Positions 1 to 9,496 of a stretch of DNA of 22,678 bases are shown piece after piece. This stretch comes from Desulfobulbaceae bacterium UBA2213. Its GTDB lineage: Bacteria; Desulfobacterota; Desulfobulbia; Desulfobulbales; Desulfocapsaceae. The stretch is from positions 33,226-55,903 of the forward strand of contig DCUN01000210.1 of NCBI GenBank assembly GCA_002327225.1. The letters run 5' to 3'. The notes beneath the pieces are model-generated. The model was not told where the DNA came from. It saw nothing but the letters and a program-made list of their open reading frames with translations, and ran no database searches. A program made the translations under genes and the position numbers. Each line of letters begins with the position of its first letter. Positions within the stretch are counted from its first letter, which is position 1.

Positions 1-247
1 TATCCAGTGCGTCCTGCCTCATTCTGGCAATCAACAGGGCACCGGTTTGAAAGAGGGCCTCGCAGAGGATCACTCCCGGCAGGATGGGATGCTCGGGGTA
101 ATGCCCTTTGAAGATATCGAGGTCCACCGGGATGCTCTTCTCAGTCACCATGGTTCCTTCCTCGTAGCTGATAATCCTGTCAATCCAGAGGAAGGGAGGA
201 CGGTGCGGGATCAGCTTGGTGATGAGCGGGTCAATGGTCATGCTCAT
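1..247 (-). CDS. FabZ-like 3-hydroxyacyl-ACP dehydratase, partial (C-terminus beyond left edge)
   Basis: The first 82 residues of a hot-dog-fold dehydratase are visible. FabZ-type enzymes remove water from 3-hydroxyacyl-ACP to give trans-2-enoyl-ACP in the cytoplasm. The sequence shows the N-terminal HRPPFLWIDRI segment, then FKGHYPEHPILPGV with the catalytic His at about residue 49, then LCEALFQ with the catalytic Glu at about residue 63. The ATG at 247 directly abuts the TAA of the upstream fabG-like gene. A GGAGG lies 7-8 nt before it, inside the end of that gene, so translational coupling is likely. A second ATG two codons later is less well placed. It belongs to the FAS/CrtI-like cluster rather than obviously to the housekeeping fatty acid pathway. 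Family assignment is firm; the substrate is unknown. Confidence 0.9.
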   Translation of the reverse strand, partial: MSMTIDPLITKLIPHRPPFLWIDRIISYEEGTMVTEKSIPVDLDIFKGHYPEHPILPGVILCEALFQTGALLIARMRQDALD

Positions 248-988
248 TTATAATCCTCCATTGACTTCCAGCACGGCGCCGGTAATGTAGGAGGCCTGTC
301 GGCCGGCAAGAAAGAGAACCGCATGCGCCACTTCTTCGGCGGTGCCAAAACGACGCATGGGGACCAGCTTTTTATAGTCAGCCACTTGCTCGGCACTCAG
401 ATCAGCCAGGAGGTCGGTGGCGATAAATCCCGGAGAAACACAGTTGACGGTAATCTTTTTGCGTGCTGTCTCCTTGGCCAGACTCCTGGTCATGCCGATC
501 TGTCCGGCTTTGGAGGCCGCGTAGTTGGCCTGGCCGGCAAAACCGAGATGGGCAACAGGGGAGGTGATATTGATAATCCTGCCATATTTCTGTTTCATCA
601 TCAGCAGAACAGCCTGTTTGGACATGTTGAAGGTGCCGGTGAGGTTGATGTCGATAACCTGCTGCCAGTCCTTGCTGGCCATGAGGGCCAGGAGCCCGTC
701 GCGGCGAATTCCCGCATTGTTGATCAGGATATCAATGGTGTCGAACGTCTCTTCTACCTGACGAAAGAACTCCTCAACCTGCCCGCTGTCTGAGACATCG
801 CACTGGTGAAGCTGCAGCCTGTCGCCAAACTGTTTGCCTTCTGCCGCAAAGTCCCGGGCTGCCTCACTGTTGCTGCCATAGATTCCGATGACTGTCGCAC
901 CCTGTTTAAGAAAGGCCAGGCTGATGGCCCGACCCAGGCCACGGCTGGCGCCGGTGACAACAACTTTCTGATCAGTAAAGGAATTCAT
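248..988 (-). CDS. fabG: FabG-like 3-oxoacyl-ACP reductase (SDR family)
   Basis: A 246-residue short-chain dehydrogenase, the usual FabG length, that reduces 3-oxoacyl-ACP to 3-hydroxyacyl-ACP with NAD(P)H. The Rossmann motif TGASRGLG is at residues 12-19 and NNAG at 90-93. The catalytic tetrad is Asn115, Ser143, Tyr156 and Lys160 (YAASK). The end, ITGAVLEVNGGL, is typical of FabG. The ATG start lies 8 nt after the stop of the upstream oxidoreductase, with AAGAGA just before it, and the stop abuts the FabZ-like gene. It is probably the dedicated ketoreductase of this cluster, so the symbol marks the family and not necessarily the essential housekeeping copy. Confidence 0.92.
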   Translation of the reverse strand: MNSFTDQKVVVTGASRGLGRAISLAFLKQGATVIGIYGSNSEAARDFAAEGKQFGDRLQLHQCDVSDSGQVEEFFRQVEETFDTIDILINNAGIRRDGLLALMASKDWQQVIDINLTGTFNMSKQAVLLMMKQKYGRIINITSPVAHLGFAGQANYAASKAGQIGMTRSLAKETARKKITVNCVSPGFIATDLLADLSAEQVADYKKLVPMRRFGTAEEVAHAVLFLAGRQASYITGAVLEVNGGL

Positions 989-996
989 TCTCTTGA

Positions 997-2403
<1,407 letters not shown>

Positions 2404-2438
2404 GGAAATGATCTATTGTTGTTTGCGTACAGTTGTTT

Positions 2439-3824
2439 CTAAAGTCGGGACAGAATGTGCTGATTTACCATGGAGACCCCACTGAGCATGGATCCTACAA
2501 TACCTAAGAATCCCTGGTCGGTACCGGCAAGAAAGAGATTGTGGTAGCCTATGTCGCCATTCTTGATTTTGTCAGGACAACCATAAATAGCGCCTTCTTT
2601 TTTGGCAGTAAAGCGTTCTATGGTAAGAGGAGTAAAGGTATCCTCATATACAATATCCTGCCTGAAATTACCAATGATTTTCTCGAGTGCCACTTTCGAT
2701 TGGCCGGCGGTGTCGATTTTGGCCGCACGATAGGCGGCTCTGTCGGCAGCAAGGGACTTCCAGCTCGTATAGTCGGCAAGATGGGTGGCGCGAATCTCAT
2801 AATAGGGCTGTGCGTCAAGTCCTTGAAAATTTCCCGGAAAGCAGATAACGCCACTGCTGTAATCAACGCGATGTGTTGGCCGCTGATAGAGAAATTGCTT
2901 GTTCGTGTTGTAAAAGATAATCGTTTTATCCTGGGGGAGAATTGTCTGGCAACCGGCCGGCAGCCGGAAGATCGATTCGACAAAGCCAAGTCGTGGCCGT
3001 TGCTTTTGTAGCGGCGGGACGTGAAGGCAGGCCAGCGTCTCTTCATGGCCGATGGTCGAGATCAGGGCGTCACACTCGATCACCTCGCCGTCTGTCAGCT
3101 CAACGCCGGTTACTTTTTTGTCTTTATGAATAAATCTGGCAACAGGGGCCTGCAGACGGATTTTGCCGCCACATTCCTCATACCGTTTGAGCAGGATCTC
3201 CAGAAAATCCTTGATGCTGCCCTCGGGCCGAAACATCCCTTCTTGAAAAATAGCCCGGAACATGATGACAAACTGGCTCAGATCCATGTCGTTTTCCACA
3301 CTCGATCCGTAATACATCAGGGGACAGAGCAGCATGTCAACCAGGAGCGGGTTGTCGAGTGTTGCCGTCAACACTCTCCTGGCCGAGCGAAAGGGTGCAC
3401 CCTGGAAGGGGTCATATTCCTTGATGATCTGGAGCAGTCTGCTGAATCCCGCAAAGCTGCGAGGGAATTTTGTCACTATCTCCTGGTGCAGCAGGTCGAA
3501 ATCGTTGGAAAAGGAGAGCGTCTCCTGGTTGGCGAAGAAGATTTCACTCTTGATCTGTTCATGAAAGGTGAAGTCCTTGCGCCTGAGTTTCAGTTGGCGG
3601 AACAAGCGGTTGAGAGGGGCGGATTTGTCCTGGGGGGGCGCAAAGTTGGTGATGGCGTGGAGGCCTGTCTCGAGCAGGGAGTTGTTGCGGTAATAATAGG
3701 AGTTGAGGCCACCGACGCGGGAGTGTTTTTCCAGGATCAAAACCCCAGGATTAAAGCGGGCAAAACGAATAGCGGCGGCCAGTCCCGAGAGACCGCCGCC
3801 GATGACCAGCAGAGGGACGTGCAC
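2439..3824 (-). CDS. CrtI-like FAD-dependent oxidoreductase, first copy
   Basis: A 461-residue flavoprotein. The FAD-binding fold begins almost at the N-terminus: LLVIGGGLSGLAAAIRFA at residues 5-22, then LILEKHSRVGGLNS. The C-terminal cofactor segment is NLFLAGTDQGFLGIVGSMLSG. I assign the phytoene desaturase / CrtISO superfamily. The start codon is GTG at 3822-3824, two nt after the ACP stop. Nothing further upstream is possible without losing the position of the first beta strand, and tight coupling to the ACP is expected. The pairing with a dedicated ACP and with condensing, reducing and dehydrating enzymes suggests it acts on an ACP-bound chain (inference). It could alternatively act after release on a free fatty acid or lipid. 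Confidence 0.85.
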   Translation of the reverse strand: MHVPLLVIGGGLSGLAAAIRFARFNPGVLILEKHSRVGGLNSYYYRNNSLLETGLHAITNFAPPQDKSAPLNRLFRQLKLRRKDFTFHEQIKSEIFFANQETLSFSNDFDLLHQEIVTKFPRSFAGFSRLLQIIKEYDPFQGAPFRSARRVLTATLDNPLLVDMLLCPLMYYGSSVENDMDLSQFVIMFRAIFQEGMFRPEGSIKDFLEILLKRYEECGGKIRLQAPVARFIHKDKKVTGVELTDGEVIECDALISTIGHEETLACLHVPPLQKQRPRLGFVESIFRLPAGCQTILPQDKTIIFYNTNKQFLYQRPTHRVDYSSGVICFPGNFQGLDAQPYYEIRATHLADYTSWKSLAADRAAYRAAKIDTAGQSKVALEKIIGNFRQDIVYEDTFTPLTIERFTAKKEGAIYGCPDKIKNGDIGYHNLFLAGTDQGFLGIVGSMLSGVSMVNQHILSRL

Positions 3825-3826
3825 CT

Positions 3827-4078
3827 TTAAACGTTCTTGAGGAGGGGTTCCAGGTAGTTGACGCAGCTGTCAAGGGAGGCCAGTTGCGGATAGTCTTCTT
3901 CGGGGATCTGCAATTTATGCCGTTTACGAAGCTCCATTACAATATCGAGAAAGTCCATAGAGTCAAGATCCAGCTGGTCTCGCAGCGGCTGGTCTGATTG
4001 CAGCGTCTCAAAATCGGCATCTTCATCTATGTCTTTGATAATCTCAAGAACGAGATCTTTAATAGCTTCACGGGTCAT
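3827..4078 (-). CDS. Dedicated acyl carrier protein
   Basis: An 83-residue acidic helical protein with the ACP signature LDLDSMDFLDIVMEL. Ser40 in DSM would carry the phosphopantetheine arm. Length and fold match type II FAS carriers, but the DSM variant of the usual DSL, and the C-terminal stretch LQIPEEDYPQLASLDSCVNYL, suggest a specialised carrier rather than the housekeeping AcpP. A good Shine-Dalgarno (TGGAGA) lies about 7 nt before the ATG. It sits between the condensing enzyme and the two CrtI-like oxidoreductases, so it most likely tethers the growing chain for this cluster. Growing chains would be passed to it by the FabF-like enzyme next door. Confidence 0.93.
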   Translation of the reverse strand: MTREAIKDLVLEIIKDIDEDADFETLQSDQPLRDQLDLDSMDFLDIVMELRKRHKLQIPEEDYPQLASLDSCVNYLEPLLKNV

Positions 4079-4230
4079 GTTGTCTCCAGATTCGATCTTT
4101 CACTAAAAAGAGTAGTTTTTGTCTATAGAAGTAAGCATGTCTGAGCAGGAGCGAGAGTGTTTACCCAAACAAAACTTTCTTTATACCATACATTGCCACT
4201 CTTTTTTATATATTTTTTTGAGAACTCTTG
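4079..4230. other. AT-rich gap between condensing enzyme and ACP genes
   Basis: This 152-nt stretch has no convincing ORF. The part next to the condensing enzyme gene (about 4190-4225) is strongly AT-rich. It has no clear GC-rich stem followed by a T run, so I do not call a terminator. It is the largest gap inside the cluster and could hold a second promoter for the ACP and downstream genes, but I could not pick a convincing -35/-10 pair. Confidence 0.4.
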
Positions 4231-5511
4231 TTATTCGTCGTATTTTTTGACAATGATCACTGAATTGATCCCCACCATGCCAAAAGAGTTGTTGAGAATA
4301 GTGGATACGGATTGCAGCTGAACAGCTTTGTTGAGAACCATGTTGGGAAGGGCGCATTCAGGATCAAGGTTGCTGACGTTGATGGTGGGGTGGACCATGT
4401 TATCCCTAAAGGCCGGGAGGTTGCCGGCAAGCTCAAGGACGCCGGCGGCCCCCATGGCATGCCCAATGATCGATTTGGTGTTATTGATATAGGTGTTTGG
4501 CGCCTCGGAAAAGACCTGGCGGATGGCCTTGCACTCTTCGATATCTCCTTGTTTGGTGCCGGTGGCATGGGTGTTGATGATATCAATATCACAAGGTTTG
4601 AGTCCGGCACGATTCAGGGCCTGCTCGATGCATTCAGCCTGTCTCTTGTCATAGGGAAGCACAAAATCACGGGCATCTGAGTTGATGCAGTAGCCGACGA
4701 CCTCTCCATAAATCCTGGCCCCGCGTTCAATGGCCTTTTCCAACCGTTCCAGGACGTAGATACAGGCCCCTTCAGAGACTACAATCCCGTTTCTGTCCCT
4801 GTCAAAAGGCCGGCAGGCCATGCGCGGATCTTCTGCCTCGCCGAGCGCCCCCTGGGCCTTGAAACTGGCAAAGATCCCAAAGGAACCGGTTGACTCGGAT
4901 ATGCCACCGGCAAGCGCCATATCCACCTCGCCAAGACGAAGCATCTGGACGCCCTGAATAAGCGAGGCGTTGCCGGCGGCGCAGGCAGCGCCGATAGCAT
5001 AATGGGGGCCGGTGATCCCGAGGCTCATGGTAATCTCGCCTGCGGGGTTGTTGAGGACGGTTCGGGGGTTGTGGTGGTGAGTCCAGTACTTTACGTCATA
5101 ATTGTACTGGCTTATGTTGTAGATTTCATTTTCCGTCTCCACTGTGCCATGTTCGGTGAGGCCAACATAGACGCCGATACGCGAGCGGTCGTAGTAGTCG
5201 ATATCAAGGGATGCGTCGGCCATGGCCTCATGAGCGCTGTACACACCAAGGCAGCCGGCGCGTGTGCCGCGTTTGTTTTCCTTTTTTTTCCGGTATCTGG
5301 TTTCGTCAAAGGTGCAGATTCCAGCGGGTGCCGGGCCGAAATAGCGAAGATCAATTTCTTTGATTTCACTGATTCCGGCCAGGAGCTTTATACGAAAGTC
5401 CCAGAGATTGTCAGCGTTGGGAGCGGCCAGGCCGACTCCTGTTATGACGATGCGTTGCTGATGGCTGTCCATGATGGTTGATTGACGAATGGAAGTTGAC
5501 TTATTATACAT
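4231..5511 (-). CDS. FabF-like 3-oxoacyl-ACP synthase (condensing enzyme)
   Basis: A 426-residue ketosynthase of the FabB/FabF (KAS I/II) family, which extends acyl-ACP by decarboxylative condensation with malonyl-ACP. The complete Cys-His-His triad is present: Cys177 in IGAACAAG, His315 in NTHATGTKQGD and His351 in TKSIIGHAMGAAG, with the conserved Lys346. It differs from housekeeping FabF in several loops (for example THHHNPRTVLNNPAGEI, and NTHATGT instead of NAHGT), which suggests a specialised chain. It is probably the first gene of the cluster. The start is uncertain: the ATG at 5511 and an internal ATG at 5472 (MDSHQQRIVITG) both lack a strong ribosome binding site, and the internal one gives a more typical N-terminus. 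Confidence 0.92.
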   Translation of the reverse strand: MYNKSTSIRQSTIMDSHQQRIVITGVGLAAPNADNLWDFRIKLLAGISEIKEIDLRYFGPAPAGICTFDETRYRKKKENKRGTRAGCLGVYSAHEAMADASLDIDYYDRSRIGVYVGLTEHGTVETENEIYNISQYNYDVKYWTHHHNPRTVLNNPAGEITMSLGITGPHYAIGAACAAGNASLIQGVQMLRLGEVDMALAGGISESTGSFGIFASFKAQGALGEAEDPRMACRPFDRDRNGIVVSEGACIYVLERLEKAIERGARIYGEVVGYCINSDARDFVLPYDKRQAECIEQALNRAGLKPCDIDIINTHATGTKQGDIEECKAIRQVFSEAPNTYINNTKSIIGHAMGAAGVLELAGNLPAFRDNMVHPTINVSNLDPECALPNMVLNKAVQLQSVSTILNNSFGMVGINSVIIVKKYDE

Positions 5512-5650
5512 AGGTTACATTCTCATTGAATGAGCAGGCTGAAACTCACTATCTTTAGGATATATTGCTTGAGAATTCAAGTGGAATGCGGACTAATATG
5601 GAAAAAATGGAGCTTGTTGGAGATGGAAATCAGGTCTTTGGGAGAGAAAA
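5512..5650. promoter_or_regulatory. Divergent promoter region between FAS/CrtI-like cluster and flavoprotein gene
   Basis: This 139-nt gap separates two divergently transcribed genes and so must hold both promoters or an overlapping one. Two small inverted repeats are visible: CTCAT-TGA-ATGAG at 5522-5534 and CTTGA-GAAT-TCAAG at 5568-5581. They are possible operator half-sites, though each is short enough to occur by chance. I could not assign a confident -35/-10 pair on either strand. A GGGAGAG just before 5651 is the ribosome binding site of the rightward gene. Confidence 0.45.
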
Positions 5651-6580
5651 ATGGATACTGGAAGGGATGAGTCAGTCTATGATGTGGTTATTATTGGAGC
5701 AGGTCCGGCCGGAATTCAGGCCGCGATCCATGCCGTTCGTAAAAAAAGCAGGGTCTTGCTGCTGGGACGGATTGAACGGAGTTCTCTCTATTCCGCCCAT
5801 GTGGAAAACTATGCCTGCGTGGAAGGGGTGAAGACAGGCCAGGAACTGCTGGAAGCGGGGATGAGCCAGGTCAGGAGCTTTGGGGCCGAACTCATGGATG
5901 ACGATGTGCTGAAGATCCATCAGAGAGAGACCTTATTTGCCCTTGAACTGGAAGGCGGTAGGTCGATCACCAGCCGTGCTGTTATCTTTGCCACAGGCAC
6001 GGCCAGAAAAAAATTGAAGGTGCCGGGAGAAAAGGAGTTTTCCGGGCGCGGGGTTTCCTACTGCGTTGACTGTGACGCCAATTTTTACCGGAAGGCCACG
6101 GTGGCAGTCGTTGGCAATGCCAGTGCCGCCGTTGACGGGGCCTTAACCCTTACCGGTTATGCCTCAAAGGTCTATCTGGTGAGTCAGGAGCTCGTGGCCT
6201 CAGCTGATCTCCTGAAGAAGTTGCACAACTCAACCGTCGAACACCTGCCCGGAACCTGGGTCAAGGAGATCCGTGGGGAAACGGCAGTGCAGTCCATCCT
6301 TCTTGAAAACAGCAAAGAAGTGATGGTCGATGGTCTTTTTATCGAGCTCGGGGCCAAAGGGGCCATGGAGCTGGCCCTGGAAATAGGGGTGCAGCTTGAT
6401 CTGGAGACCATGACCCATATTGAAACGAATAAACTGGCAGAGACCAATGTGCCTGGTGTCTATGGTGCCGGAGATATCACCGGCCATCCGTATCAGATGG
6501 CCAAGGCAGTTGGCGAGGGGTGTGTCGCCGGCATGGAGGCAGCTAATTTTGCCAGGAAGCACAAGGGCGGAAGTCTATAG
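5651..6580 (+). CDS. Thioredoxin-reductase-like flavoprotein with degenerate NADPH site
   Basis: A 309-residue protein with the low-molecular-weight thioredoxin reductase layout. The FAD-binding motif is VVIIGAGPAGIQAA (12-25), ATGTARKKLKVPGE follows, the redox centre CVDCD has Cys138 and Cys141 followed by ANFYR, and the C-terminal FAD motif is VPGVYGAGDI. The expected NADPH motifs are degraded: GNASAAVDGA (155-164) replaces GGGNSAxEEA, and the HRR motif that binds the NADPH phosphate is missing (VSQELVASADLLKK). It may therefore take electrons from NADH, ferredoxin or another flavin donor (inference). The start has GGGAGAG about 6 nt upstream. It diverges from the FAS/CrtI-like cluster, which may be coincidental. 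I give no trxB symbol because the electron donor and partner are uncertain. Confidence 0.85.
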   Translation: MDTGRDESVYDVVIIGAGPAGIQAAIHAVRKKSRVLLLGRIERSSLYSAHVENYACVEGVKTGQELLEAGMSQVRSFGAELMDDDVLKIHQRETLFALELEGGRSITSRAVIFATGTARKKLKVPGEKEFSGRGVSYCVDCDANFYRKATVAVVGNASAAVDGALTLTGYASKVYLVSQELVASADLLKKLHNSTVEHLPGTWVKEIRGETAVQSILLENSKEVMVDGLFIELGAKGAMELALEIGVQLDLETMTHIETNKLAETNVPGVYGAGDITGHPYQMAKAVGEGCVAGMEAANFARKHKGGSL

Positions 6581-6639
6581 CGTTTATGACTCTATCCAAA
6601 AATCAGCTAAACGGAACATTTGGCAAGAGGATCAATGTG

Positions 6640-6675
6640 AAAAATGAGATACGATACGTATCGTATCTCATTTTT
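6640..6675. terminator. Perfect 36-nt palindrome, probable bidirectional terminator
   Basis: The left arm AAAAATGAGATACGATAC is followed immediately by its exact reverse complement, giving an 18-bp uninterrupted dyad. It sits between two convergent genes whose stops are at 6580 and 6696. On either strand the RNA would form a hairpin flanked by a 5' A run and a 3' U run, which fits a shared intrinsic terminator. The stem is not GC-rich, and its perfect symmetry would also suit a protein-binding operator. Confidence 0.75.
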
Positions 6676-6695
6676 AAAAAAAGAAGGTGTGCCTG

Positions 6696-7805
6696 TCAGG
6701 TGGTACCTCTATCTTTTAAGCCAAGGTGGTGCTTTCTGGCAAAGTCCATCATCCGCTGGATGGGAATCAAAGACTTCTGGCGGATCTCTTCATCAAGAGT
6801 GATTTCATTCGTACCAGATTCTAAGAGCTGGGCCAGATTACGTAAACCGTTCATGGCCATCCATGGGCAGCGCAGGCAACTCTGACAGCTGCCGCCCAGA
6901 CCGCCGTTGGGTGCCTCAAGAAAGGTTTTGGTGGGTGAGGCCTGTCTCATCTTATAAAAGATACCCGCTTCGGTGGCGACAATGAACTCCTGGACATCAG
7001 GGTTCAATGTGGCCTTGATCAATCCGGTGGTGGAGCCAACCACATCAGCCAATGCAACCACCTCTTCAGGCGATTCGGGATGGACCAGAATCTGGGCATT
7101 CGGATACTCTTTTTTCAGCCTCCTGATACCCTCGGCCTTGAACTGCTCGTGAACCACACAGCTGCCCGGCCAGATCAGCATCTCCACTCCGCTCTCCCTC
7201 TGGACATACGAACCAAGATGACGATCCGGGGCCCAGAGAACCTTCTCATTCCTGCCGGCCAAATATCTGATAATCGGCAGGGCAATGCCTGAGGTGACCA
7301 CCCAGTCGGCCCTGGCCTTGACGGCAGCACTGGTATTGGCATAGACCACACTGGTGTAATCCGGATGGGCATCACAAAATTCCGTGAAAAGGTCGACCGG
7401 ACACTCCAGATCCAAGGAGCAGGTTGCCTCGACATCAGGCATCAGCACCCTTTTTTCCGGATTGAGTATTTTGGCAGTCTCTCCCATAAAACTGACTCCG
7501 GCAACTATTAATGTAGAAGCTGGATGTTCATTGCCAAAACGGGCCATTTCCAGGGAGTCGGCAACATAGCCACCGGTCTCCTCGGCCAGCTGCTGAAGGT
7601 CATCTGAGGTATAATAATGGGCAACCAGGACCGCGTCCTGCTCCTGTAAAAGCCGTTTAGTGCCTGTTAGCAGGGCCTCACGTTCGCCAGACTCATATTC
7701 AGCCCCTTGACGTTCCGCCTTGGCCCAGGCCCGATCAAGAATCCCCTGGCCGACAAGGGGTAAGGTCGGGAAGTTGATAGGTTGATGCTCTGCACGTGCT
7801 GTCAT
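6696..7805 (-). CDS. nadA: Quinolinate synthase NadA
   Basis: A 369-residue NadA, which condenses iminoaspartate with dihydroxyacetone phosphate to quinolinate for NAD synthesis, using a 4Fe-4S cluster. The three cluster cysteines are Cys129 (EATCSLD), Cys216 (PGSCVVHE) and Cys313 (LRCPWMAMN). Their spacing of 87 and 97 residues equals that of the E. coli enzyme. AHYYTSDDLQ near residue 62 and GGSCQSCLRCPW are further family marks. Oxygen sensitivity of the cluster fits an anaerobe. It lies 74 nt downstream of cysK on the same strand and ends at the shared palindrome. NadB and NadC are not in the window. Confidence 0.97.
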   Translation of the reverse strand: MTARAEHQPINFPTLPLVGQGILDRAWAKAERQGAEYESGEREALLTGTKRLLQEQDAVLVAHYYTSDDLQQLAEETGGYVADSLEMARFGNEHPASTLIVAGVSFMGETAKILNPEKRVLMPDVEATCSLDLECPVDLFTEFCDAHPDYTSVVYANTSAAVKARADWVVTSGIALPIIRYLAGRNEKVLWAPDRHLGSYVQRESGVEMLIWPGSCVVHEQFKAEGIRRLKKEYPNAQILVHPESPEEVVALADVVGSTTGLIKATLNPDVQEFIVATEAGIFYKMRQASPTKTFLEAPNGGLGGSCQSCLRCPWMAMNGLRNLAQLLESGTNEITLDEEIRQKSLIPIQRMMDFARKHHLGLKDRGTT

Positions 7806-7879
7806 GATTGGTACCTGAAGAAAGATTTCTTATACCGACTATTAAAGAGCGGCCGGCTAGGATTCTTGTCACTTTTTAT

Positions 7880-8806
7880 CTAATCCAGTAATAAATCGGT
7901 GCTGAGATAGCGTTCGCCGGTGTCGGGGATGATTACAACTAAATTTTTACCCCTGTTCTCATCCCTGGCCGCCACCTGCAGGGCCCCCCAGGCAGCCGCA
8001 CCGGAGGATATCCCGCACATGATTCCTTCCTCGCGGGCCAGACGTCGGGCGGTCGTAAAGGCCTGGTCATTGGTGACCTGGATCACTTCGTCGATGATCG
8101 CGGTATTCAGGACCTTCGGGATAAAACCGGCGCCGATCCCCTGGATCTTGTGGGGGCCGGGAGACCCGCCGGACAGAACAGGTGAGTTGGCAGGTTCGAC
8201 CGCGATGGCGCGAAAGGAGGGATTGCGTGATTTTAACACTTCGGCAACCCCGGTTATAGTGCCGCCGGTTCCAACTCCTGCTACCAGAATGTCAACTTCG
8301 CCGCCGGTATCAGACCAGATCTCTTCAGCAGTGGTGAGGCGGTGGGTTTCCGCGTTGGCCGGATTATCAAATTGATTAGGAATAAAAGAGCCGGGGGTGG
8401 CTTTGTGGAGCTCAGCCGCCTTGGCAATGGCGCCTCTCATGCCTTCCGTGCCAGGAGTAAGAACAAGCTCTGCCCCCAGATGCTTGAGAAGCTTCCGCCG
8501 TTCAATGCTCATGGTCTCAGGCATGGTCAGGAGCAGCCGGTATTTTCTGGCGGCGCAGATAAAGGCCAGGGCGATGCCGGTATTGCCGCTGGTCGCTTCA
8601 ATGATCAGGGTCTCACTGTTAAGAAGCCCGTCGGCCTCGGCTGCTTCGATCATCGATTTGCCGATCCGATCCTTGACGCTCCACATCGGGTTGCCTGATT
8701 CAATTTTGGCAAAGATATTTGCCTGGCAATCGGCGACGATATTGTTCAATCTGACCAACGGGGTTCTGCCGACGGTTAGGGCAATATTGTTGAATATAGC
8801 AGTCAT
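7880..8806 (-). CDS. cysK: Cysteine synthase A (O-acetylserine sulfhydrylase)
   Basis: A 308-residue fold-type II PLP enzyme that makes cysteine from O-acetylserine and sulfide. The PLP lysine is Lys45 in NPMWSVKDR, the substrate loop is ATSGNTG (71-77), and the phosphate-binding loop is GVGTGGTITG. The end, PDTGERYLSTDLL, is typical. AAAGGAG stands about 8 nt before the ATG. It follows metW by 78 nt and precedes nadA by 74 nt on the same strand, so the sulfur assimilation genes may be one transcript. CysM is a less likely alternative given the overall pattern. Confidence 0.95.
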   Translation of the reverse strand: MTAIFNNIALTVGRTPLVRLNNIVADCQANIFAKIESGNPMWSVKDRIGKSMIEAAEADGLLNSETLIIEATSGNTGIALAFICAARKYRLLLTMPETMSIERRKLLKHLGAELVLTPGTEGMRGAIAKAAELHKATPGSFIPNQFDNPANAETHRLTTAEEIWSDTGGEVDILVAGVGTGGTITGVAEVLKSRNPSFRAIAVEPANSPVLSGGSPGPHKIQGIGAGFIPKVLNTAIIDEVIQVTNDQAFTTARRLAREEGIMCGISSGAAAWGALQVAARDENRGKNLVVIIPDTGERYLSTDLLLD

Positions 8807-8884
8807 TCTTCAGCTCCTTTCAGTCTTGATTTCCAGGGAAACCGGTTTTGTTGCGATTGTTGCCATAAGAAAGCAGTTCAGGCT

Positions 8885-9496
8885 TCAGGGGGTACTGTTT
8901 CTGCGGCTGACCAGAAATATCCCGTAGGTCGCCCGCAGGTTTGGCAGAAAATGTATGATATTGCCCTGCAGGTCATCGCTGTGGGTGTTGATGTCCACCT
9001 CCTTGATGACTTCACAGCCGGTTTCCCTGACAAAGCGGCGGAAATCCTTGATGGTGATAATCCTGATATTGGGGGTGTTATACCACTCATACGGCAGTTG
9101 CCGGTTTTTGGGGGCGTAGCCGAAAAAGAGAATCTGCAGCCGGATGGACCAGTAGCTGAAATTTGGAAAGGAAACGATGATTTTTTTCCCGACCCGCAGT
9201 AATTCCTTGATCAGTGTGTCCGGCTCCAGAACCTGCTGCAGGGTCTGACTGAGGATCACATAGTCGAAGGTATTGTCCGGATAATCATGAACCTCTTCAG
9301 TGATATCGCCCTGGAGGACCTGTACCCCTTTTTCAATACATTTTGTGACCTTGGCCTCGGAGCTTTCGATGCCGGTGCCCTTGACGCGCTTCTCTCTTTT
9401 GAGAAAACTGAGCAGCTCGCCTTCGCCGCAACCAAGATCAAGGACCTTGCTGCCGGGTTCAATCCATGAGGCTATTATATGCAGATCATAACGCAT
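8885..9496 (-). CDS. metW: MetW, methyltransferase-fold partner of MetX
   Basis: A 203-residue MetW with a class I SAM-binding fold: VLDLGCGEGELLSFL at about residues 18-32, GTGIESS as the acidic loop after strand 2, and DYVILSQTLQQV. The segment PNFSYWSIRLQILFFG is characteristic of the family. MetW accompanies MetX in many bacteria and is required for its full activity in some. Its start overlaps the end of metX by 11 nt, so the two are translationally coupled. No methylation reaction is claimed. Confidence 0.94.
   Translation of the reverse strand: MRYDLHIIASWIEPGSKVLDLGCGEGELLSFLKREKRVKGTGIESSEAKVTKCIEKGVQVLQGDITEEVHDYPDNTFDYVILSQTLQQVLEPDTLIKELLRVGKKIIVSFPNFSYWSIRLQILFFGYAPKNRQLPYEWYNTPNIRIITIKDFRRFVRETGCEVIKEVDINTHSDDLQGNIIHFLPNLRATYGIFLVSRRNSTP

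Noticed and set aside
323..793. Long plus-strand frame opposite the fabG gene, and many similar frames across the window
   Set aside because: They lie antisense to genes with complete family motifs, show no recognisable domain of their own and lack ribosome binding sites; they are shadows.
3021..3830. A 269-codon plus-strand open frame opposite the first CrtI-like gene
   Set aside because: Long, but the minus-strand frame has clear FAD-binding motifs and operon spacing; this frame has no recognisable motif.
4190..4225. Terminator after the condensing enzyme gene
   Set aside because: The stretch is AT-rich with T and A runs but has no stable stem before them.
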